This document shows positions 42,775 through 53,052 of a DNA stretch of 64,000 bases, piece by piece (within the stretch, counting starts at the first letter, position 1; each line of letters starts with the position of its first letter). This DNA is from Aquiluna sp. (GTDB taxonomy: Bacteria > Actinomycetota > Actinomycetes > Actinomycetales > Microbacteriaceae): assembly GCA_028822985.1 (NCBI GenBank), contig JAPKCK010000003.1, positions 58,046 through 122,045 on the forward strand, given 5' to 3'. The translations under genes were made by a program, and so were the position numbers. The notes under the pieces are model-generated. The model did not search any database. It was not told the DNA's origin and saw nothing but the letters and a program-made list of their open reading frames with translations.

Positions 42775-43931
42775 CTTCTAAGTCCCGATTCGCTATCGCT
42801 TATTGCACCTAGCGCAAGGGCTATTTGCAGCATAAAGGCAGATCTAGGGGCAGTTGGGTCTTCGATAATAATTTCCTGTATTCGTTTTAGTCGATATCTA
42901 ACTGTGTTCGCGTGAACAAATAGCTGCTTGGAAGTTGCCTCCAAAGACCGACCGCATTCAAGATAAGCCCGGAGAGTGGAGAGCAAGTCAGATTGAGAAT
43001 CTGCGAGGGGCACGTAAAACTTATCCATCATTGACTGCTTAGCTAACGGGTCGCCCGCTAGAGCTCTTTCCGGCAGTAGCTTGTCAGCCGGGATTGGGCG
43101 GGTGCTCGAGCCAACAGTTGGGGCGACGGCGAGGGCTGATAGAGCAGCTTTAGCCGACTTTGATGCATCGGAGACGCTCAGTACCGTTGGACCTAGCACA
43201 AGCGGCCCAGCCCCAAAGTATTGCTCTAGCGCCTCGGCCGTTTCATATATCTTTATTTCTGCATCAGTTGTTGGCTCCATGAGTCCAACTACGACGACTT
43301 GCCGTCTACCTTGAATTCCAACCAGGACGTCGGCGGAAAGTTTCCTAGCTGTCTTGCGGACGCCATCGGGGTCTTCGCTTGAGGGTGTGGAACCGAGCAA
43401 TACCGCCACGGCCCCGTCCGCCTGCCAGCCGAGCGCAGCGACGCGTGAGCTAATTTCCTGGGATGTTTCACCGCTAATAATCGAATCGACAACCAGGGCT
43501 TCCAGTCTGGCATCCCAGAGTCCACGAGCCTCAGCGGCACGTGCGTAAACGTCTGCGGCGCTGAAGGCCAAGTCCCTCGAGTATTTAAGAACCGCGTTGT
43601 GAAGGTCAGGGTGCTCCTTGAGGACCGTCTCCTCAACCATCTCCACTACAACTTGAATAACCTGGAGGGTTTCTTGGAGTGAAATGGAACGTAGAAGTTC
43701 TCTTGGAGCACTACCAAATACGTCCGCAGCTACCCAGGGCTGGGCCTTCGGATCTTTATACCAACTGATAAAACTGGTGATACCCGTCTGGGCAACACCG
43801 CCTATCGCTGCTCTTCGAACGGGCGGCATGCTTCGATACCAGGGCAGCGTTTCGTCGAGCCGAATAAGAGTCGCGGTGGCCAACTCCCCGGCAATGGAGT
43901 TCAGCCACGCAAGATGCTTAGGAGTCTCCAC
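42771..43931 (-). CDS. fasR: PucR/CdaR-type HTH regulator, FasR-like activator of fatty acid synthesis
   Basis: C-terminal Puc[39 protein letters not shown]; directly upstream of fabD. GTG at 43931 assigned as start. Confidence 0.82.
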   Translation of the reverse strand: METPKHLAWLNSIAGELATATLIRLDETLPWYRSMPPVRRAAIGGVAQTGITSFISWYKDPKAQPWVAADVFGSAPRELLRSISLQETLQVIQVVVEMVEETVLKEHPDLHNAVLKYSRDLAFSAADVYARAAEARGLWDARLEALVVDSIISGETSQEISSRVAALGWQADGAVAVLLGSTPSSEDPDGVRKTARKLSADVLVGIQGRRQVVVVGLMEPTTDAEIKIYETAEALEQYFGAGPLVLGPTVLSVSDASKSAKAALSALAVAPTVGSSTRPIPADKLLPERALAGDPLAKQSMMDKFYVPLADSQSDLLSTLRAYLECGRSLEATSKQLFVHANTVRYRLKRIQEIIIEDPTAPRSAFMLQIALALGAISDSESGLRR

Positions 43932-46641
43932 CGGCTGTCCCGCTTGTTCCGGCCGCAACATCGTGCAAGCGATACTTGTCAATCGCTAACTGAGGAATTG
44001 ACGAGTCAATTTTCTGCTCGGCAACTAACTGCTCCAGCACTCTAACTGCGATCGAGGGTCCGTCAATTTTGAAGTACCGTCGTGCAGCTGCTCTGGTATC
44101 GGAGAATCCAAAGCCATCGGCTCCTAAGGTGGCGTAGTCTCCGGAAATCCATGGTCTGATCATGTCTGCGACCGAGTGCATAAAGTCGGTGACACCAAGA
44201 GTTGGGCCTTCGGAGTCCGCTAACTTACCTGTTAGGTACGGCATCGTTGAGTCTTGATTCGGGTACAGGAATCTTTTTTCATCCGAGGCTAGTCCGTCTT
44301 TTCTCAGCTCAGTCCAGCTGGTGACCGACCAAACATCAGCGGAGACCCCCCACTCGAGCAATAGCTGTTGCGCCTCAAGTGCCCATGGAATGGCTACTCC
44401 AGATGCAAGAATCTTTGCCTTGTGACCTGATGCTGCATTTTTGCCTACGAGGTGTATCCCTCTAATGATCCCGTCAACATCGACTTCCTCAGGCTCTGCT
44501 GGCTGCAGAGCGGGCTCGTTGTAAACGGTTAGGTAGTACATGACGTTTGGATCCGGGTGTTCGCCACCGTACATGCGTTCAATTCCAGTTCGAACTATGT
44601 GCCCTATTTCGTAGCCGTAAGCAGGGTCGTAGCTGATAACGGCGGGGTTTGTGCTTGCCAAAACAGGGGAGTGGCCATCGGCGTGTTGCAGGCCTTCGCC
44701 AGTCAGAGTGGTACGCCCGGCAGTGGCTCCTATCAGGAAGCCTCTGACCATCTGGTCGCCGGCTAGCCACATGGCGTCCGCTGTCCGCTGGAATCCAAAC
44801 ATTGAGTAGAAGACGTAGAACGGAATAATCGGCTGTCCGTGAGTCGAGTAACTGGAACCAGCCGCGGTAAATGCGGCAAGTGAGCCGGCCTCATTGATTC
44901 CGGTGTGAAGTATTTGTCCGTTCGTCGCTTCTTTGTAGCTCAGGAGCTGCTCTCGGTCGACTGATAGATAGTTCTGACCGTTTGGATTGTAAATTTTTGC
45001 CGTCGGGAAGAAGGCGTCCATTCCAAAAGTTCGGGCCTCGTCCGGGATGATCATCGATATGCGCTCGCCGAAGCCTTCAGATTTTAGAAGATCCTTGAGC
45101 ATTCTCACGAAAGACATAGTTGTTGCTATCTCCTGGCTGCCGGAGCCCTTGCGAGGTGAGGCGTAAGCCTTATCGGTTGGGAGCTCGAAGCTTACGTACT
45201 TGCTTCTTCGTTCAGGGAGGTAACCCCCAAGCTCTTTGCGACGCTCGTGCATGTACTGAATTTCCGGGGCATCTCTGCCGGGGTGGTAGTAAGGCGGCTG
45301 GTATGGATCCGATTCCAGTTGTGCATCGGTTATCGGCACGCGCATTTCGTCTCGGAAATCTTTTAGATTCTGGAGAGTGAGCTTTTTCATCTGGTGGGTG
45401 GCATTGCGACCTTCAAAGCTCTTACCCAGACCATAGCCCTTTACGGTTTTGGTTATTATTACTGTTGGCTGGCCCTTATGCTCTGTCGCGGCCTTGTAGG
45501 CGGCATAGATTTTCTTATAATCGTGCCCTCCGCGCTTGAGGCCCCAAATTTGGTCGTCAGTCATGGATCCCACCATGTTGGCTGTTCTGGGGTCTCTGCC
45601 GAAGAAGTTTTCTCTTACGAAGGCTCCGGATTCGGCCTTATAAGTCTGATAGTCGCCATCTGGAGTTCGGTTCATAAGGTCAACCAGTGCACCGTCAGCA
45701 TCCTGCTGTAGTAAAGGATCCCATTCCCTGCCCCAGATGACTTTTATTACGTTCCAGCCGGCACCTCGGAAGAAACTTTCTAGCTCTTGGATTATTTTGC
45801 CATTACCTCGAACAGGTCCATCCAGACGCTGCAGGTTGGCGTTAACTACGAACGTCAGATTATCTAAGCTGTCATTCGCAGCAAGCTGCAAGGCGCCCCT
45901 TGATTCAACCTCGTCGAGCTCGCCGTCCCCCAGGAATGCCCAAACGTGCTGCTCGCTGGTGTCCTTGAAACCACGTCCCTGAAGGTAGCGATTAAATTGC
46001 GCTTGGTAAATCGCATTGATAGGACCCAGCCCCATTGACACCGTCGGGAATTCCCAGAATTCCGGAAGCAGTCTTGGGTGAGGGTATGAGGGCAGCCCGC
46101 CTCCGGGTTGAGACTTCTCTTGCCGGAAGGCGTCCAGCTTTTCTGCACTGAGTCTGTCTTCCAAGTAGGCCCGAGCGTATGGGCCTGGTGATGCGTGACC
46201 CTGAATGAAAATTTGATCCGCCCCAGCCGGGTGATCATGCCCCTTAAAAAAGTGGTTGAAACCGACTTCGTAGAGCGAAGCGCTCGAAGCAAACGAGGAG
46301 ATGTGCCCGCCGACGGCAATACCGGGTCGCTGGGCTCGGTGCACCATGATGGCCGAGTTCCAGCGCATCCAAGCACGGTAGGTACGTTCTATTTGTTCGT
46401 CGCCGGGGAAATCCGGCTCGTCTTCTGGAGAAATGGTGTTTATGTAATCAGTAGTAGGTATTAGGGGCACATTCAGCTGAAGATCGTGAGATCTACGCAG
46501 GAGCGACTGCATAATTTCTCTTGCGCGACCACGACCGTGGGCTTTCGCAAGGGCGTCAAGTGATTCAAGCCATTCCGCCGTCTCTTGTGGATCGCGGTCC
46601 GGGGATGGCGGGACGTATGCATCTTGGTTGTTGTGCGACAC
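43918..46641 (-). CDS. aceE: Pyruvate dehydrogenase E1 component (homodimeric type)
   Basis: 907 aa; [61 protein letters not shown]-type C-terminal region ([44 protein letters not shown]). Confidence 0.96.
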   Translation of the reverse strand: MSHNNQDAYVPPSPDRDPQETAEWLESLDALAKAHGRGRAREIMQSLLRRSHDLQLNVPLIPTTDYINTISPEDEPDFPGDEQIERTYRAWMRWNSAIMVHRAQRPGIAVGGHISSFASSASLYEVGFNHFFKGHDHPAGADQIFIQGHASPGPYARAYLEDRLSAEKLDAFRQEKSQPGGGLPSYPHPRLLPEFWEFPTVSMGLGPINAIYQAQFNRYLQGRGFKDTSEQHVWAFLGDGELDEVESRGALQLAANDSLDNLTFVVNANLQRLDGPVRGNGKIIQELESFFRGAGWNVIKVIWGREWDPLLQQDADGALVDLMNRTPDGDYQTYKAESGAFVRENFFGRDPRTANMVGSMTDDQIWGLKRGGHDYKKIYAAYKAATEHKGQPTVIITKTVKGYGLGKSFEGRNATHQMKKLTLQNLKDFRDEMRVPITDAQLESDPYQPPYYHPGRDAPEIQYMHERRKELGGYLPERRSKYVSFELPTDKAYASPRKGSGSQEIATTMSFVRMLKDLLKSEGFGERISMIIPDEARTFGMDAFFPTAKIYNPNGQNYLSVDREQLLSYKEATNGQILHTGINEAGSLAAFTAAGSSYSTHGQPIIPFYVFYSMFGFQRTADAMWLAGDQMVRGFLIGATAGRTTLTGEGLQHADGHSPVLASTNPAVISYDPAYGYEIGHIVRTGIERMYGGEHPDPNVMYYLTVYNEPALQPAEPEEVDVDGIIRGIHLVGKNAASGHKAKILASGVAIPWALEAQQLLLEWGVSADVWSVTSWTELRKDGLASDEKRFLYPNQDSTMPYLTGKLADSEGPTLGVTDFMHSVADMIRPWISGDYATLGADGFGFSDTRAAARRYFKIDGPSIAVRVLEQLVAEQKIDSSIPQLAIDKYRLHDVAAGTSGTAGGDS

Positions 46642-46776
46642 TGAAGCCTCTTTTCGTGGCCTGGATTCCTTATGCTCTTGTGTGAGCCTCTAAAGTCTAC
46701 ATAGGACTTAGAAATCTGTCCGACACCCTGTCGGTTTTTCAGGGTAGATAATCTCAAATATGTAAAGGGAGAATAT

Positions 46777-47235
46777 ATGTCAATTTCTGTCGGGGACAAA
46801 GCCCCAGATTTCTCTCTCACCAATCAGTTTGGTGAGGTCGTAACGCTAAGTGATTTCGAGGGTAAAAAACCGGTAGTTCTCGTTTTTTATCCGCTGTCTT
46901 TTTCGGGCACTTGCACCGAAGAGCTATGTGAACTCAGAGACAATCTCTCCACTTTTGAGTCGGCGGAGGTCGAGCTGCTTGCCATTTCAGTCGACAATAA
47001 GTTCACTCAAGCAAAGTTCGCTGAAGATCAGGGGTATGGGTTCCAGCTACTGGCAGATTTTTGGCCGCACGGTCTCGTAACCAAGTTGTACGACGTATTC
47101 CTTGAGGACCGCGGGCATGCCACTCGAGGTACCTTTGTAATCGCCAAGTCCGGCGAACTAGTGGCGAAGTTCATCACCTCTCCAGGGGAGCCCCGAGATC
47201 TTGATTCCTACAAAAAGGCGCTTGAGCTTCTATAA
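46777..47235 (+). CDS. Peroxiredoxin (AhpE-like)
   Basis: GDKAPDFSLTNQFGEVVTLSDFEGKKPVVLVFYPLSFSGTCTEELCELRD. Confidence 0.93.
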   Translation: MSISVGDKAPDFSLTNQFGEVVTLSDFEGKKPVVLVFYPLSFSGTCTEELCELRDNLSTFESAEVELLAISVDNKFTQAKFAEDQGYGFQLLADFWPHGLVTKLYDVFLEDRGHATRGTFVIAKSGELVAKFITSPGEPRDLDSYKKALELL

Positions 47236-47265
47236 GCTAACAGTTTGGTAGTAAGATTTCGCGAG

Positions 47266-47338
47266 GGGCCTTTAGCTCAGTTGGTAGAGCGCCACGTTTA
47301 CACCGTGGATGTCATCGGTTCGAGCCCGGTAGGGCCCA
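47266..47338 (+). tRNA. tRNA-Val (TAC)
   Basis: GGGCCTTTAGCTCAGTTGGTAGAGC...GTTTACACC...GGTTCGAGCCC...AGGGCCC-A; CCA not encoded. Confidence 0.95.
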
Positions 47339-47412
47339 CTCGAACGGCTTGGTCGTTATTTAGCGAATCCATAAGCCTGAAATGCGGCACAAATCACGAA
47401 GCACTAATTTGA

Positions 47413-48228
47413 TTGGCTGAAGACATGGAAAAGTTATCCTCTCTTGTCAACCACTTCAATTTGCTTTGGCCTGAGTCAGAAGTTGCGGACTGGGACAGGT
47501 CCGGGTTGATGATCGGGGACCTATCCTCTGAAGTGCATACGGTCGTTCTAAGCGTTGATGTGACAGTAGATGTTCTGGCGCACGCCAAGGACCTCGGAGC
47601 GAACCTTATTTTGTCGCATCACCCGATGTTCCTAAGGGGCACGCATACTCTTCGTGAGGATTCGGCGAAGGGCTCAGAGGCAGCATTCGCAATCAAGAAC
47701 GACCTGGCGGTTTTCTCGGCTCACACGAATGCTGATTTTGTCCCCAATGGCGTCTCGCAGACCCTAGCGAAGAATCTTGGCCTGATTTCACTCGATTTCC
47801 TGGATTCCGAGACTAAGCAGGGGGTTGTTGGGACCCTTAAAGAGCCAGTCACGCTATTGGACTTTGCTCGAGCGGCAGCCAAAGTGCTTCCTTCAGTTGC
47901 GCAGGGGCTCAGGGTTGCGGGGGACCCTAATCGTATGATTTCCAAGGTTGGCTTGGTTGCTGGAGCGGGCGACAGCTATTTGAACCTTGCTCAAGGGGCA
48001 AATCTTGATCTTTTCATCACCTCTGATCTAAGGCACCACCCATCTCAAGATTTTGTCGAGCAGACCAAGTTGACAAATGGCCCCGCGCTAATGGACATCG
48101 CCCACTGGGCGGCGGAGTGGCTATGGCTTGAGGTCGCTCAGGAACAGCTCAGTGATAAGTTTGATTCTGTTAGTTTTATCGTCAGTGATTTGTCGACCGA
48201 CCCTTGGAATTTTGTGGTGATGCAATGA
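47413..48228 (+). CDS. Nif3-like dinuclear metal centre protein
   Basis: DRSGLMIGD, LILSHHPMFLRGT, FSAHTNADFVPNGVSQTLA, TSDLRHHPSQDF. Confidence 0.9.
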   Translation: MAEDMEKLSSLVNHFNLLWPESEVADWDRSGLMIGDLSSEVHTVVLSVDVTVDVLAHAKDLGANLILSHHPMFLRGTHTLREDSAKGSEAAFAIKNDLAVFSAHTNADFVPNGVSQTLAKNLGLISLDFLDSETKQGVVGTLKEPVTLLDFARAAAKVLPSVAQGLRVAGDPNRMISKVGLVAGAGDSYLNLAQGANLDLFITSDLRHHPSQDFVEQTKLTNGPALMDIAHWAAEWLWLEVAQEQLSDKFDSVSFIVSDLSTDPWNFVVMQ

Positions 48229-48941
48229 AAATAGATCCGAGGCAACTACCTGTTCTGATGATTTTTAATCAGCAAGTATTTCAAATTCGCAAGCTCGAAG
48301 CCCAAGCAGAAAAGATTGCTGCGGGGGAAGAATCTGAGAGCATTCGCGAAGCACTTCTGCTGTTGAGCTCTCAAGCCAGCCAGATGCTAAGTAACCATGA
48401 AGAAATAGAACGAGACTTACGCCGCTCGGAGGCTGATCTTGAGTTAGTCGAGGCTCGAATTGCTAGGGACGAGCAGCGACTGACTCAATCCGCGGATGCT
48501 AGGACAATTACGGGCATCCAGCACGAGCTAGTGACACTTGGAAAGCGTAAGGGCGAGCTTGAGGAAGCCCAGTTGCTGCAGATGGAGCGTGTGGAAGATT
48601 CTAAGGCCGTGCAGAATGAAACTCAGTTAGGCCGCGAAGCGCTTCAGGAAGACCTAAAAATGGCGACTGATGATGCGAATAGATCTTTGGCAAGAGTGAC
48701 CCTCGAGCTGTCAGGACTTAGGGGACTTACGGAGAAAAACCGATCTTCGATAGATTCCGCTCTTGTCGAGTTGTTTGAAAGGTTGAGTAAGCGAGGATCT
48801 GCCATTGGGTCGCTGCGTGGCTCGACCTGCGGGGCTTGCAACATGAACCTGACTTCAACGGCCCTCGGCGCGATTCGAGCAATCGCTCATGACGAGCTTG
48901 CAACCTGCCCGGAGTGCAGCGCAATCTTGGTGCGAGAGTGA
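48225..48941 (+). CDS. C4-type zinc-ribbon coiled-coil protein
   Basis: Coiled coil followed by CGACNMNLT...LATCPECSAIL zinc ribbon; between Nif3-like and RNase H genes. Confidence 0.85.
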   Translation: MKIDPRQLPVLMIFNQQVFQIRKLEAQAEKIAAGEESESIREALLLLSSQASQMLSNHEEIERDLRRSEADLELVEARIARDEQRLTQSADARTITGIQHELVTLGKRKGELEEAQLLQMERVEDSKAVQNETQLGREALQEDLKMATDDANRSLARVTLELSGLRGLTEKNRSSIDSALVELFERLSKRGSAIGSLRGSTCGACNMNLTSTALGAIRAIAHDELATCPECSAILVRE

Positions 48942-48955
48942 CCTGAGGCTCCACA

Positions 48956-50065
48956 ATGATTTTTGTTTACTGCGATGGAGCGTCGAGGGGAAACCCAGGA
49001 CCAGCATCCTATGGCGTCCACATTCAGGATCAGGCTGGTAGCACAATTGCCGATTTCGGAGAGGGCTTAGGAAGCCAGACAAATAACTACGCTGAGTATC
49101 AGGGTGTAATTGCTGCACTCAGGTTTTTAACTACAACTGAGCACCGTTTGGTTACCATCAGACTCGATTCAAAATTAGTCGTTGAACAGCTAAGTGGTCG
49201 CTGGAAGGTCAAGAGCCCGGAGATCAGGGAATTAGTTTTTGAGGCCAGTCAATTATTGGGGGCCTTCGACGTGAAGCTCGAGTGGATCCCAAGAGATAAA
49301 AACACCCTCGCAGACGCTAATGCCAACAGGGCACTAGACCAGGGTGACTTTCATAGCGAGGAGTCAGCTCTTCCGTTTTCGGCCATTCAGCCAAGAAGCA
49401 TTCGGGCACCGAGGCAAAAAATAGAACCCACAACTCTTGTGGTCGTCAGGCACGGTAGCACGAAGAGCACCTCGGCCAATGTGATTGCCGGGGGCGACGG
49501 GGAAGACATGGGGCTGAATGAAAAAGGCCTCAAAGAAGCAATGCTGGCCGCCGCCGCCGTTTCACCTCTGCTGAGCTTTTTTGACCTTCCACCCGTGGCA
49601 TCAATAATCAACTCTCCCATGAAGCGGACTTCTCAAACTGCCGAGGCTCTTTCTGGAGCCGAAGGAGTAGCTGGAAAGCCTGACGAGCGGCTAAGGGAGA
49701 TTGCCTTTGGGGACTGGGATGGCATGTCCATGAACGCAATGGAGATTGAGTCAACCGAGGAAGTTGCAAAGTGGCGCGCCTCGATGAGTCAACGACCTCC
49801 AGGCGGAGAGTCGATACTGGATCTTGAAGAGCGAGTTTCCGAACTAGTGTCTGAGGTAGTGCGTTCGAATCAGGGCAATACCGTGATACTGGTGACGCAC
49901 ATGATGCCATCTAGGGTGATTGCGAAGTTAGCCCAGCGGTCAGCAGAGTCAAGCTACTGGAACATAAACTTTGCCCCCGGCGGGATCAGTATTTACCGGT
50001 TCTTCGGGACCGGTTTCATAGAAACATTCACCATCAACTCTTGCGCCCATCTGATTCAGGGCTAG
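48956..50065 (+). CDS. Bifunctional RNase H / phosphoglycerate-mutase-like acid phosphatase
   Basis: N-terminal RNase HI (YCDGASRGNPGPASYGV, NNYAEYQGVIAAL) fused to histidine phosphatase (VVRHGSTKS, LREIAFGDWDGM, VILVTHMMPSR). Confidence 0.92.
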   Translation: MIFVYCDGASRGNPGPASYGVHIQDQAGSTIADFGEGLGSQTNNYAEYQGVIAALRFLTTTEHRLVTIRLDSKLVVEQLSGRWKVKSPEIRELVFEASQLLGAFDVKLEWIPRDKNTLADANANRALDQGDFHSEESALPFSAIQPRSIRAPRQKIEPTTLVVVRHGSTKSTSANVIAGGDGEDMGLNEKGLKEAMLAAAAVSPLLSFFDLPPVASIINSPMKRTSQTAEALSGAEGVAGKPDERLREIAFGDWDGMSMNAMEIESTEEVAKWRASMSQRPPGGESILDLEERVSELVSEVVRSNQGNTVILVTHMMPSRVIAKLAQRSAESSYWNINFAPGGISIYRFFGTGFIETFTINSCAHLIQG

Positions 50066-50075
50066 TCTTGGTGAC

Positions 50076-50422
50076 GAGATGGGTCGGCTGGACGGTCGCG
50101 GCATTGCCGAGGAACGTCCGGGCTCCAAAGAGCACGGTGGTGGGTAACGCCCACCTGGGGTAACCCAAGAGATAGTGCAACAGAAAGTAAACCGCCCCTT
50201 AGGGGGTAAGGGTGAAACGGTGGTGTAAGAGACCACCAGCGAATTAGGAGACTAGTTCGGCTAGGTAAACCTCACCGGGAGCAAGACCAAGTAAGAAGAC
50301 GCTAAGGACTGCTCGTTTAGTCTTCGGGTAGGTCGCTAGAGCCACTTAGCAATTTGTGGCCGAGATAGATGGCCGTCAGTGCTTAGGCATTACAGAACCC
50401 GGCGTATCGGCCGGCCCATCTC
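50076..50422 (+). ncRNA. rnpB: RNase P RNA (bacterial class A)
   Basis: GAGATGGGTCGGC...GAGGAACGTCCGGGCTCC...AGGGTGAAACGGTGGTGTAAGAGACCACC...GCCGTCAGTGCTTAGGCATTACAGAACCCGGCGTATCGGCCGGCCCATCTC; termini pair. Confidence 0.95.
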
Positions 50423-50427
50423 ACCTC

Positions 50428-51180
50428 TTATAAGTACTGCACTGCCATAGTTGCAGCGCCGATGATACCGGCCGCATTCTTCGTGCCAGCAGGGACAATT
50501 GCAGTCTTGATCTTGATAAATGGAAAAAACTCTTCGTGGGACTTGCTGGCTCCACCGCCGACTATAAACAAATCAGGGCTAAATAGCTTTTCTAAGTGCG
50601 CGAAGAACTTCTCCAGTCGCTGGCCCCATTGTTCTGGTGAGATCTGGTCACGGTCGTAGGCACCGTATGATGCATAGCTTTCAATGTCTAAGTATTCACC
50701 AATGTCCAGGTGTCCAAACTCAGTATTCGGGACCAGCGCCTTCTCTATAAAAAGTGCTGAACCAATACCTGTTCCGAGAGTGGCCATAATTGTGACGCCG
50801 CTTGCATTTCGTCCGGCACCGTAGGTCATTTCGGCGACTCCGGCCGCGTCGGCATCGTTTAGCACGTGGACCTTACGCCCGAGTGCAGCTGTAAGTAGAT
50901 CTTCGGCACTCAAGTCGATCCAGCTATCGCTAATGTTGGCGGCCGATCTTGTAATGCCATGTGTGACAACTGCCGGAAGACACACACCGACCAAGGCATT
51001 TAAGGGAGCCTCGAGTTGGCTTATAAGTTCTTTGCAAATTTGTGCAACAGCATCGGGCTCTGCGCCGTCGGGCGTCGGAATTCTAATTCTTGATGAGGCC
51101 AGCTCTCCAGTTGAGGTGTCAACCAGTGCTGCCTTAATCCCGGTTCCACCTACGTCAATACCGATTGAAATGCTTGTCAT
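50428..51180 (-). CDS. ppgK: Polyphosphate glucokinase (ROK family)
   Basis: SIGIDVGGTGIKAALVDTSTGEL, VLNDADAAGVAEMTYGAG, TLGTGIGSALF, NTEFGHLDI. Confidence 0.93.
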   Translation of the reverse strand: MTSISIGIDVGGTGIKAALVDTSTGELASSRIRIPTPDGAEPDAVAQICKELISQLEAPLNALVGVCLPAVVTHGITRSAANISDSWIDLSAEDLLTAALGRKVHVLNDADAAGVAEMTYGAGRNASGVTIMATLGTGIGSALFIEKALVPNTEFGHLDIGEYLDIESYASYGAYDRDQISPEQWGQRLEKFFAHLEKLFSPDLFIVGGGASKSHEEFFPFIKIKTAIVPAGTKNAAGIIGAATMAVQYL

Positions 51181-52044
51181 CTAGGCCTCCGTAAGTATTT
51201 CTGGGCCGGTTTCGGTTATCAAGATCGTGTGCTCAAATTGCGCGGAGTATTTTTTGTCTTTGGTCGTGATGGTCCAACCATCGTCCCACATGTCCCAATC
51301 TTGGGATCCGAGCGTAAGCATGGGTTCAATCGTGAACACCATCCCGGGCTCTATTAGATCCCTGTAAGCCGGTTCGTCGTAGTGTGGAATTATCAGGCCG
51401 GTGTGGAAGCTAGTTCCAACGCCATGGCCGGTGAAGTCACGAACGACTCCGTAGTTGAAGCGCTTCGCATAGCTCTCAATAGCTCGCCCGATAATGTTGA
51501 CCTCTCTACCGGGAATTGCGGCTTTTATGCCTCGCATCATCGCTTCTTGAGTGCGCTCCACTAACAGCTTGATTTCTTCTGACGCTTCTCCTGCAATCAC
51601 AGTTCCGTTGTTATCTCCGTGGACTCCGTTGAGAAAAGCGGTTATGTCAATGTTTACAAGGTCACCCTCTTCGATAATTGTGTCATCCGGTATGCCATGG
51701 CAAATCACTTCATTCAAAGAGCTACAGAGAGACTTTGGGAACCCCCGATAGCCAAGCGTTGAGGGATAGGCTCCGTGGTCTACAAGGAATTCGTGCCCTA
51801 TCTGGTCCAGCCGATCTGTGGTTACGCCTGGTTTTACTGCTGCGAGAACAACTTCGAGGGCTTGTGCGGCGAGCTTGCTTGCTACGCGAATTTTTTGAAT
51901 AGTCTCTTTGTCGTACTTGTCTCCACCTTTGTGCTTGGCGGGTGCGCTCTTTCCAACATACTCTGGTCTAGCTATGTTTGAAGGTACGATTCGCGGTATT
52001 GATATTTTCCCGGGGATAAGACTGGAATTGTGAGCTTTTGGCAT
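51181..52044 (-). CDS. map: Methionine aminopeptidase, type I
   Basis: [65 protein letters not shown]. Confidence 0.96.
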   Translation of the reverse strand: MPKAHNSSLIPGKISIPRIVPSNIARPEYVGKSAPAKHKGGDKYDKETIQKIRVASKLAAQALEVVLAAVKPGVTTDRLDQIGHEFLVDHGAYPSTLGYRGFPKSLCSSLNEVICHGIPDDTIIEEGDLVNIDITAFLNGVHGDNNGTVIAGEASEEIKLLVERTQEAMMRGIKAAIPGREVNIIGRAIESYAKRFNYGVVRDFTGHGVGTSFHTGLIIPHYDEPAYRDLIEPGMVFTIEPMLTLGSQDWDMWDDGWTITTKDKKYSAQFEHTILITETGPEILTEA

Positions 52045-52084
52045 GGCATTAGTCTATTTTTGATTTCGTAATACAGGAGGCACA

Positions 52085-52270
52085 TTGTCCGACAAGCCTG
52101 AATTCTGGTTTAACATAAAAACTCAACTTGTAGAGAGCGGACCGCAGTCTCTTTCGCTAGATCGCATCGGGCCGTTTCCGGATTTTGAGAGCGCGAAGGC
52201 TGGCCCAGAGACCTTAATAGCAAGGGCAAAAGCGCTTCGAGAAGAAGATGAAAAGAAGTGGGAAGACTAA
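52085..52270 (+). CDS. Small SPOR-like conserved hypothetical protein
   Basis: 61 aa EFWFNIKTQLVESGPQSLSLDRIGPFPDFESAKAGPETL; RBS AGGAGG upstream of TTG start. Confidence 0.65.
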   Translation: MSDKPEFWFNIKTQLVESGPQSLSLDRIGPFPDFESAKAGPETLIARAKALREEDEKKWED

Positions 52271-53052
52271 AACTGCTGGTCAATTGTAGGAAAGCTGCCA
52301 TTCTGCACTTCGGATCGGTACTCCATTGCGGCAGTCCGCAGCGATTCACTGAGGTTGAGGTATTTCTTCGCAAACTTTGGCGATCTTTCGCCTAATCCTG
52401 CAAAGTCTTGCCAGACCAGTATTTGGCCGTCGCATTCCGATCCAGCGCCGATCCCGATCGTTGGTATCTCTAGCGCGATAGAGATGTCTCTAGCCAAGGC
52501 TGCGGGGATCATCTCCAACACGATTGCGAAGGCTCCGGCTTTTTGAATCGCCAGGCACTCAGCCATAAGGCGATCTGCATTTTCCTGATCTCTGCCTTGG
52601 ACCTTGTAGCCAGCCAGTCCGTGCAGTGTCTGAGGGGTGAAGCCGACGTGACCCATTACGGGGATACCGTTATCCACAATTCTTGAAATTTGATCAATCT
52701 TTGCCCCCTCGAGTTTTACAGCTGCCGCGCCAGTGTCCTTCATGGCTCGGATAGAAGTTATTAGTGCTTGTTCAGCACTGACTTCGTAGCTACCGAAGGG
52801 CAAATCGAAGACCACAAGTGAGTTTTTAGCGCTTCTTGCTACCGCCCTTCCAAAGGGGATCATTTCGTCAAGAGTGATCGGGGAGGTGCCTTGATTGGCC
52901 AGGACATTGTCGCTCGCTGAATCACCAACCAATAAAACTTCTATCCCAGCGGAATCAAAGATGCTGGCCGTATGCATGTCGTAGCTGGTTAGCGCCGCAA
53001 ATCGAATGCCTTTGGTCTTAAGCTCAGAAAGAGTGCTTGTCCTGATTTTCAT
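52267..53052 (-). CDS. panB: 3-methyl-2-oxobutanoate hydroxymethyltransferase
   Basis: MKIRTSTLSELKTKGIRFAALTSYDMHTASIFDSAGIEVLLVGDSASDN, MGHVGFTPQTLHGLAGYKVQGRD. Confidence 0.95.
   Translation of the reverse strand: MKIRTSTLSELKTKGIRFAALTSYDMHTASIFDSAGIEVLLVGDSASDNVLANQGTSPITLDEMIPFGRAVARSAKNSLVVFDLPFGSYEVSAEQALITSIRAMKDTGAAAVKLEGAKIDQISRIVDNGIPVMGHVGFTPQTLHGLAGYKVQGRDQENADRLMAECLAIQKAGAFAIVLEMIPAALARDISIALEIPTIGIGAGSECDGQILVWQDFAGLGERSPKFAKKYLNLSESLRTAAMEYRSEVQNGSFPTIDQQF

Noticed and set aside
46720-46739. CCGACACCCTGTCGGTTTTT as an intrinsic terminator
   Set aside because: Looks terminator-like, but it lies upstream of the probable -10/TSS of the peroxiredoxin gene, so an operator role is more consistent; not excluded for antisense transcripts.
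48956-50065. RNase H/phosphatase fusion as a novel architecture
   Set aside because: Known actinobacterial bifunctional family (Rv2228c-like).
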